This document shows positions 34,078 to 38,703 of a stretch of DNA of 38,703 bases, piece by piece. The notes under the pieces are model-generated. The model was given only the letters and a program-made list of their open reading frames with translations, ran no database searches and had not been told where the DNA came from. The first letter of the stretch is position 1; every line of letters starts with the position of its first letter. Both the position numbers and the translations under genes were made by a program. Origin of the DNA: an uncultured Ruminococcus sp. (GTDB lineage: Bacteria > Bacillota > Clostridia > Oscillospirales > Ruminococcaceae). The DNA lies in assembly GCF_902762735.1 (NCBI RefSeq), contig NZ_CACWPP010000036.1, positions 1 through 38,703 on the forward strand, given 5' to 3'.

Positions 34078-34380
34078 TTAGTCCAGAAGTTCCACTTTAA
34101 GAGAAATAAGAGTCGTATGTGCATAGCAAAGTTTTATGATAATTATGCAGACTGCGGCTGTCAGACAGCATGTCAGCACTGTCTGTACAGCACCCGCACC
34201 TGCTGACCCCATATTGTCAAGCGTCCTGATGCACTCAGCCAGTGCCGCGCAGACAGCACATTCTTCACCTGTGCAGTCATGTTCGGCATTAATGATAATA
34301 AATGCAGATGAACCAAGCATGACTATCCCCAGTGCTGCCAGCACTATCCACGTTACTACCCTGTTCCTGCCTTTTGACAT
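34078..34380 (-). CDS. Small Cys/His-containing membrane protein of the zinc operon
   Basis: 100 residues. Two membrane segments: TWIVLAALGIVMLGSSAFIII and TVLTCCLTAAVCIIIIKLCY. Between them, outside the membrane, is AEHDCTGEECAVCAALAEC, with His and four Cys, a plausible metal site. I do not have a family name. It has the strongest promoter of the region and lies upstream of the zinc-binding protein on the same strand, with only a MITE in the 250-base gap and no clear second promoter, so it is probably the first gene of that operon. AGGTGAG lies about 6 bases before the ATG. Confidence 0.7.
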   Translation of the reverse strand: MSKGRNRVVTWIVLAALGIVMLGSSAFIIINAEHDCTGEECAVCAALAECIRTLDNMGSAGAGAVQTVLTCCLTAAVCIIIIKLCYAHTTLISLKVELLD

Positions 34381-34402
34381 GCCTGCTCACCTCGCTTGAA
34401 TT

Positions 34403-34508
34403 TGAAAGTTACTGTCAGTTTCAGCTTTATATTATATCCGCTGACAGCAGATCTGTCAATGCTTTAGCTGAACATTCTACCGCCGCTACAAACTGAAAGT
34501 TACTCTCA
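34403..34508 (-). promoter_or_regulatory. Zinc operon promoter with paired operator candidates
   Basis: Leftward TTGACA (34459-34454), 17 bases, TATAAT (34436-34431). TGAAAGTTACTGTCA (34403-34417) lies just after the start point, and TGAAAGTTACTCTCA (34494-34508) about 35 bases upstream of -35. TGACAG-CAGAT-CTGTCA spans the -35/-10 spacer. These are likely sites for a metal-responsive repressor, unidentified. Confidence 0.65.
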
Positions 34509-34542
34509 AATTGTTTTTTGTAAATTTTATACAAAGCCCCTT

Positions 34543-34629
34543 GCATGCGCCATAACAGCAAGTTATTTCTCCTCTATCTCCTCTTCCGCGCTATCAAAGC
34601 CCCTCGCACAGCATGCGCCATAACAGCAA
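34543..34629. repeat. 19-base direct repeat
   Basis: GCATGCGCCATAACAGCAA occurs at 34543-34561 and 34611-34629, each after AAGCCCC. It looks like a partial 70-base tandem duplication. A decayed family 2 element may follow (GCGTATTGCCGATGATACAA). Confidence 0.6.
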
Positions 34630-34707
34630 ACTCCCGCCGCCGATGCGTATTGCCGATGATACAAAACAGCTGTTCTTCTGCACCCCCTCCCAAAAGCGCT
34701 TTACAGC

Positions 34708-34739
34708 AAAAAAGCTCCGCCGCAAAAACGGCAGAGCCT
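34708..34739 (-). terminator. Terminator of the 99-residue gene
   Basis: GCTCTGCCG / CGGCGGAGC stem followed by six T on the minus strand. Confidence 0.85.
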
Positions 34740-34769
34740 TGTTATCTGTTATGCTGCATCATCACACCC

Positions 34770-35069
34770 TTATCCCTCGCCGTCATCAAGACCGCTGTTA
34801 AGGATAACGTTGTATGCCGCATTCGCCCGCTGACTTTCCTTTTGCTCGCGCCACCTGTCTATGTCGCTTCTGATAGCCTGCATCTCATCGGCTATCAGCT
34901 CTACCCTGTCAGGTCTCACACATTCAAGGTAAGCCGTCATTCGCTCAATACCGCGCGGACTGCCGATATGTCTCGCTATCACCTCGCCAAGCTCAGCAGG
35001 GTAGCCCAGCGCGGCAAGGGTCTGTATGAGTTTTTTTCGCTGCTGCGCCCATATGGTCCTGTTGTCCAT
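34770..35069 (-). CDS. Unknown 99-residue cytosolic protein
   Basis: Starts MDNRTIWAQQRKKLIQTLAA, with GGGGGAC upstream of the ATG at 35069. The frame continues upstream only through the mobile element. It is helical and charged with no membrane segment; GYPAELGEVIARHIGSPRGI and RMTAYLECVRPDRVELIADE suggest a compact helical bundle. I do not recognise a family. It has its own promoter (35310-35338) and terminator, but a MITE has entered its 5' leader, so the mRNA would carry 185 bases of element. Confidence 0.65.
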   Translation of the reverse strand: MDNRTIWAQQRKKLIQTLAALGYPAELGEVIARHIGSPRGIERMTAYLECVRPDRVELIADEMQAIRSDIDRWREQKESQRANAAYNVILNSGLDDGEG

Positions 35070-35096
35070 AGTCTGTCCCCCGATGTAATATATTTT

Positions 35097-35282
35097 ATGA
35101 CTATCCCGCTGACACACCACAAAAACAGCGGCTATACAGAACTTAAGGTTCTTGGCGTATATTTTTCCCCCGCCGCAGGCGGGGGAAAAATATACAACGC
35201 TCAATTATCCTTAAAAATATACAACGCTCAATTATCCTTTTGTTTACCGCATTTTTAGTTGGTGTGCTAAAGAGATAGTCAT
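35097..35282. mobile_element. MITE-like element, family 1, with an inserted hairpin and internal duplication
   Basis: Runs from ATGACTATCCCGCTG to AGAGATAGTCAT, flanked by AATATATTTT at 35087-35096 and 35283-35292. Inside, a TATTTTTCCCCCGCC GCAG GCGGGGGAAAAATA palindrome has entered, and CAACGCTCAATTATCC is duplicated. The palindrome resembles the core of family 2. Confidence 0.85.
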
Positions 35283-35309
35283 AATATATTTTCCGCATCA
35301 TGCACGTTA

Positions 35310-35338
35310 AGTATACCACATTTGCTAGGTTTTTGCAA
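35310..35338 (-). promoter_or_regulatory. Promoter of the 99-residue gene
   Basis: Leftward TTGCAA (35338-35333), 17 bases, TATACT (35315-35310), just after the stop of the FMN-binding gene. Confidence 0.55.
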
Positions 35339-35342
35339 CCGC

Positions 35343-36824
35343 TTACTTTCTCGCCTGATCCAGGCACTTCTTAACGCCTTTCATTATGGCGTTGGAGCTG
35401 TATGTCGCACCCGAAACAGCATCTACTTCATAGTTCTGGAAATAGAGTATATCCCCCACGATGATCTCGTATGCCGTGTCGAAATACTCAGTCTCCTCTT
35501 CATCGGTATATGCGGAGATCTCGGTTATTATGTCGTTCTCGATGGTCACTGTGACATGTATATAGCCGTCATATCCGAAAGCCGAGTCCTCATAAGTGCC
35601 GTTGTTGTAGATATACTCAGGCTCGGGCGGAGCGGTCTCGGGCGGCTGTGTCTCGGGGGGAGCAGTCTCGGGAGGCTGTGTTTCAGCGGGAGTTTCGGCA
35701 GTTTCCTGCTGTTCTTCCTGCTGTGCCTGTTCCTCTGCCTGCTCGTTGACTTCTTCGGTCTGCTCTTCCTGTTCTTCTGCCTTAGAGTCATCGCTGCCCG
35801 AAGAGCTGTCCTTTGAACTGCTGTCGCTCTTGCTTGATGACGAACTGTCCTTTTTGGAGGAACTGCTCTCTGCCGCACTGCTGCTCTCCGAACTGCTTTC
35901 TGAGTCCGCCGCAGAACTGCTTTCCGCCGCAGAGCTGTTTTTATCGTCTGCGGCAGTCCTTACAGCTGTCCTGTCATTTTCTGCCGTAGTCTCAGCATCG
36001 GCAGTTCTTCTGACACTAACTGTCCTTGCAGGTCTTTTCTGTGTCCTCACCCTGTTCTGAGGTTTGCCGTAACTGCAAAACGCAGCTATGCCCGTCAGCA
36101 GTACTGCGCAGGCAGTGCTTGCGATGTTCAGCCATGCCCTGCTTTCGGGGGACTTCTTCTTCACATACCACTTTCTCACCCTCAGTATCAGGTAAGCCCC
36201 GAATACCGCAGTATATACCACACAGCTGAGGAAATAACCCTCAATACCTGCCCTTGCCTTAGGCAAAAACAGTATGATGACATGCAGATATATCAGCGCA
36301 TAAAAGACATACGCCGCACGCTGTATGTTCTTCCATTTTTTCGCGTTCATCTTTTTGCGTATCTTCTTGAAAGAGATAACTGTCAGCGGGAGCATTATCA
36401 GCACCAGCGCCGCGCACACCGCGCATGTCAGCACAAAGTCAGCCGCCTTGCTGAAATTCGGGTCGGTCAGCCGCTTGATGTACGAAAGACCGTATACCGA
36501 TATATGTGAAAGTGTTACCGCCGCCGCGAATATCGAAAGCTCGCCTCTTACAGGCATCAGCCGCTTTATCGCCTTGCTTCCGTCAGGCAGCAGGCGCATG
36601 CCCATCACCACGAACCACAGTGCGCCCGCCAGCGCACCTCTCGAAAACAGACCTATCACATATTTGCGCAGAAAAACGTTCTCCACGGGCTGTTGTGCCA
36701 GCACCACCATCAGCACCGACACCAGTACGCCCCCAACATAAAAAACCGCAGGCACTTTCTTCAAAGCCCCCGCGCAAAGCACGGAAAAAAGCACCGCGAT
36801 GACCAACGCTATCAGAAATAACAT
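35343..36824 (-). CDS. Ferric-reductase-like membrane protein with C-terminal flavinylated FMN-binding domain
   Basis: 493 residues. N-terminal membrane domain of about seven segments (1-225), like the ferric reductase/MsrQ family, with candidate haem histidines in TLSHISVYG and LIYLHVIIL and the KWKNIQRAAYVFYALIYLH core. A long Ser/Glu/Gln/Pro-rich linker (about 265-400) follows, ending in PPETQPPETAPP repeats. The C-terminal FMN_bind domain (about 405-493) has DAVSGATYSS, where Thr474 would carry covalent FMN. The plan fits electron transfer from membrane to outside. No ApbE-type flavin transferase is encoded nearby. GAGG sites precede the ATG. Confidence 0.85.
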   Translation of the reverse strand: MLFLIALVIAVLFSVLCAGALKKVPAVFYVGGVLVSVLMVVLAQQPVENVFLRKYVIGLFSRGALAGALWFVVMGMRLLPDGSKAIKRLMPVRGELSIFAAAVTLSHISVYGLSYIKRLTDPNFSKAADFVLTCAVCAALVLIMLPLTVISFKKIRKKMNAKKWKNIQRAAYVFYALIYLHVIILFLPKARAGIEGYFLSCVVYTAVFGAYLILRVRKWYVKKKSPESRAWLNIASTACAVLLTGIAAFCSYGKPQNRVRTQKRPARTVSVRRTADAETTAENDRTAVRTAADDKNSSAAESSSAADSESSSESSSAAESSSSKKDSSSSSKSDSSSKDSSSGSDDSKAEEQEEQTEEVNEQAEEQAQQEEQQETAETPAETQPPETAPPETQPPETAPPEPEYIYNNGTYEDSAFGYDGYIHVTVTIENDIITEISAYTDEEETEYFDTAYEIIVGDILYFQNYEVDAVSGATYSSNAIMKGVKKCLDQARK

Positions 36825-36877
36825 ATCCTCTACCTCACTATCCCTCTTTGATGTTACATCTAACTAACCATTGAACT

Positions 36878-36906
36878 ATTATACTTTAATGCAAAAAATT
36901 TGTCAA
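36878..36906 (-). promoter_or_regulatory. Promoter of the FMN-binding protein gene
   Basis: Leftward TTGACA (36906-36901), 17 bases, TATAAT (36883-36878). CTAACTAACCA nearby (about 36859-36870) recurs before the divergent gene at 37083-37093. Confidence 0.75.
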
Positions 36907-37032
36907 TCATAGATTATATTATTTTACGAAAAGTTTAAATTCACTATGTTCACCATAGTTAACTTAGCAGGTATTCGTCAATATCACAAATTAGATGTCA
37001 CTAACGCCAATTAAGTTCGTAAAAAACAACGT

Positions 37033-37061
37033 TTGACTATTTCATAGTAATATGATATACT
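37033..37061 (+). promoter_or_regulatory. Promoter of the surface protein gene
   Basis: TTGACT at 37033 and TATACT at 37056, 17-base spacer. CTAACTAACCA lies about 22 bases downstream. Confidence 0.7.
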
Positions 37062-37172
37062 ATACGATGCAGTCAGTTTAGACTAACTAACCAGGAGAGA
37101 AGTAAATAAACACCGTCACAACAGTCGCGGTGTTTGAGTATGGATCAATGTTATACCGAAAGGAGTATTTCT

Positions 37173-38606
37173 ATGAAATACAAAAAGTTAATGGCAGCTG
37201 CTGCTGCGCTGGGCATCGTATCAAGCGTTTTCTCAGTATCGGCTTCTGCGGCGGCAAATGATGATTTCAGCGGCTATGTTCTTATGAATATCCCGTACAG
37301 CAGTTTCTATGGTGTTGACAGCGCAGTTGTCAGCGATGTCGATGCAATATCTTCTGCGACCAACAAGACAGGCAACTACGGCAAAGCAGGCGGCGCTTAT
37401 CATTCGGGCATCACCGCAGGCACAGCTGAGGACGGCAGTGTTGCCGCAGTGGGCAAGGACAACGGTTCTAAGGTACAGGGCGTTATCTGGGCAGTCAAGG
37501 CTGACAGTCTTGACGCTGTAAAAGCGCTGGGCGGCAGCGAGATAACCGACAGTTCATCTGTAACAGTGGCTACTATGGGTCACGGTTCTACAAATTCCAG
37601 CGTGCTGAACAGCTATCAGGCACTTGCCGAAGCACCTGCATACTCCTACTATGTACTTAATACCGCTCCCGCAAACTATGTTGAGCTGGATGGCACAGGC
37701 TTTAAGGCAGGCAATTCTTCCGCCGCTTCAAAGAACATAGATGTCAGCGCTTCCTACGGCACTCACTGGGGCGATGTTCAGCTTGACATCGGCGAAGCTG
37801 AGGAAACTTCCGACAAGATCATAAACGGCATGGTCATCACCGCTGAGGACGGCACAACAAGAGGTCTTTATCACCTTGACCAGATCTGGTCTTTCAACCA
37901 GGTGGCATGGAATCTCGGTGCTATCAATGGTCTTGACGGCAAGAAGATCACCAAGATACGCTACTACCGCTCGGTAAAGGATACCGACCTCACCGATGTT
38001 TCAGTACCCGCATACGAGAACTATGTTTATGACTACAATGTGGATGTTGATGTATCAGAGATCTACACAGGCGAAGTTACAGGCAAGTTCAGAAATGAAA
38101 AGGGTCTTGACATAAGCGGTCTGCCCGCAGATGCAAAGAATGTCAAGGCAAGGGTATACTTCACCACAGGCGGCAGAAATGCTGAGTACAGCTATATCAC
38201 TCCCGTTACCGTAAACAACAGGGGCGGTCTTGATATGGATTATGTTGATGTCAAAGGCACAAGAGTTTCCATCGAAAATGGCAGTGTCACCAACAGCGAA
38301 GGCGCAGTCACCAACTACGGCGAACTGACAGACGGCACTGAGTACACAGTTGATTTCACCTGCGACAACTACTTCATCAGAAGCATCAAGGTAGTATACA
38401 ACGCATCTGAAAACGTTGCAGACAGCGAGCCTGAAAGCTCTGCGGCTGACAGCTCCGCTGCAAGCTCGTCTTCTTCAAAGGCTTCATCGCAGGCGGCTGC
38501 AAAGACTTCCACCAACCCCACCACAGGTTCTGCGGCAGGCGGCATAATGGGTGCAGCAGCTGTTCTCGGCGGCGCTGTACTGGTCACAAGAAGAAAGAAA
38601 AACTAA
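37173..38606 (+). CDS. Secreted, wall-anchored protein with Tp47-like domains
   Basis: 477 residues from the ATG at 37173 (AAAGGAG 7 bases before; an upstream in-frame ATG has no site). Signal peptide MKYKKLMAAAAALGIVSSVF to ASA. The opening YVLMNIPYSSFYGVDS ... DAISSATNKTGNYGKAGGAYHSG resembles the Tp47-type domain of Treponema and Firmicutes proteins (recognised from memory). A Ser/Ala-rich stretch (about 415-440) leads to NPTTGSAAGG, a hydrophobic segment and RRKKN, a sortase-type anchor. It is divergent from the flavinylated reductase, with a shared motif, so it may be its outer partner (inference). Confidence 0.7.
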   Translation: MKYKKLMAAAAALGIVSSVFSVSASAAANDDFSGYVLMNIPYSSFYGVDSAVVSDVDAISSATNKTGNYGKAGGAYHSGITAGTAEDGSVAAVGKDNGSKVQGVIWAVKADSLDAVKALGGSEITDSSSVTVATMGHGSTNSSVLNSYQALAEAPAYSYYVLNTAPANYVELDGTGFKAGNSSAASKNIDVSASYGTHWGDVQLDIGEAEETSDKIINGMVITAEDGTTRGLYHLDQIWSFNQVAWNLGAINGLDGKKITKIRYYRSVKDTDLTDVSVPAYENYVYDYNVDVDVSEIYTGEVTGKFRNEKGLDISGLPADAKNVKARVYFTTGGRNAEYSYITPVTVNNRGGLDMDYVDVKGTRVSIENGSVTNSEGAVTNYGELTDGTEYTVDFTCDNYFIRSIKVVYNASENVADSEPESSAADSSAASSSSSKASSQAAAKTSTNPTTGSAAGGIMGAAAVLGGAVLVTRRKKN

Positions 38607-38608
38607 TC

Positions 38609-38633
38609 ATGGTTATCCCTTTAACACACCACA
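38609..38633. repeat. Solitary family 1 terminal repeat
   Basis: ATGGTTATCCCTTTAACACACCAC matches the family 1 right terminal repeat in inverted orientation. No second end is visible before the window closes. Confidence 0.5.
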
Positions 38634-38703
38634 GATGATTTACAAAGCTGTCCAAATAAACAGACCTCAAAAACCGGAAAATATAGTATAATAGTGACAG
38701 AAA

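Noticed and set aside
34626-34690. Decayed family 2 element
   Set aside because: Only GCGTATTGCCGATGATACAA and a few other bases match; ends are missing, so it is mentioned with the nearby direct repeat and not called separately.
38687-38692. TATAAT near the right edge
   Set aside because: No convincing -35 box at the right distance and the downstream sequence is cut off.

Overview
The window looks like a chromosome segment of a low-to-moderate GC, Gram-positive gut or rumen anaerobe. Ruminococcus or a close relative is the best guess (inference), based on AGGAGG-type ribosome binding sites, TTGACA-17-TATAAT promoters, a BspA-type leucine-rich surface protein with fibronectin-like domains, and a lactococcin-972-like secreted peptide. 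No RNA genes, CRISPR or prophage were seen. Two families of short non-autonomous inverted-repeat elements (called family 1 and family 2 here) are scattered through the intergenic spaces, several with recognisable target-site duplications.

Left part (1-8450): a cut-off CPBP membrane protease tail, a complete CPBP protease, a C39-peptidase bacteriocin ABC exporter and its HlyD-type adaptor, then leftward genes for an unknown internally duplicated protein, another CPBP protein and a small membrane protein.

Core (8650-20700): a sulfur and nitrogenase-like island. metY (O-acetylhomoserine sulfhydrylase), a 31-bp x 18 tandem repeat, a LacI-type regulator, then mccB-mccA-nifX-nifB, then nifH, nifD-like, nifK-like and a second nifX-like gene. 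There is no nifE or nifN. All P-cluster cysteines and the cofactor Cys and His are present. This is what a methylthio-alkane reductase (MarBHDK-type) system would look like: C-S cleavage would release methanethiol, MetY would turn it into methionine, and MccA/MccB would carry sulfur from homocysteine to cysteine. Six copies of a TGATAACGTTATCA-type palindrome, three before metY and three before mccB, flank the LacI gene and suggest one regulon. A different dyad, AAATACC-N6-GGTATTT, lies before nifH.

Middle right (21080-25250): two short-chain dehydrogenases and a secreted LRR/FN3 protein with a structured leader.

Bacteriocin region (25250-31100): an AgrC/AgrA-type two-component system and a leftward operon for a lactococcin-972-like peptide and its ABC exporter. 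Matching 21-bp-spaced direct repeats, each 31 nt from a -10 box, precede the bacteriocin gene and a second leftward promoter that reads into a seven-codon ORF (MFGWWDW) with a near-perfect Shine-Dalgarno. That ORF is a candidate leaderless signal peptide for the system.

Right end (31100-38703): a zinc operon (small Cys/His membrane protein, a ZnuA protein with a ZinT domain nested inside, a COG0523 GTPase), a small unknown protein, and a divergent pair made of a ferric-reductase-like membrane protein with a flavinylated FMN-binding domain and a cell-wall-anchored protein, probably an extracytosolic flavin electron-transfer module.
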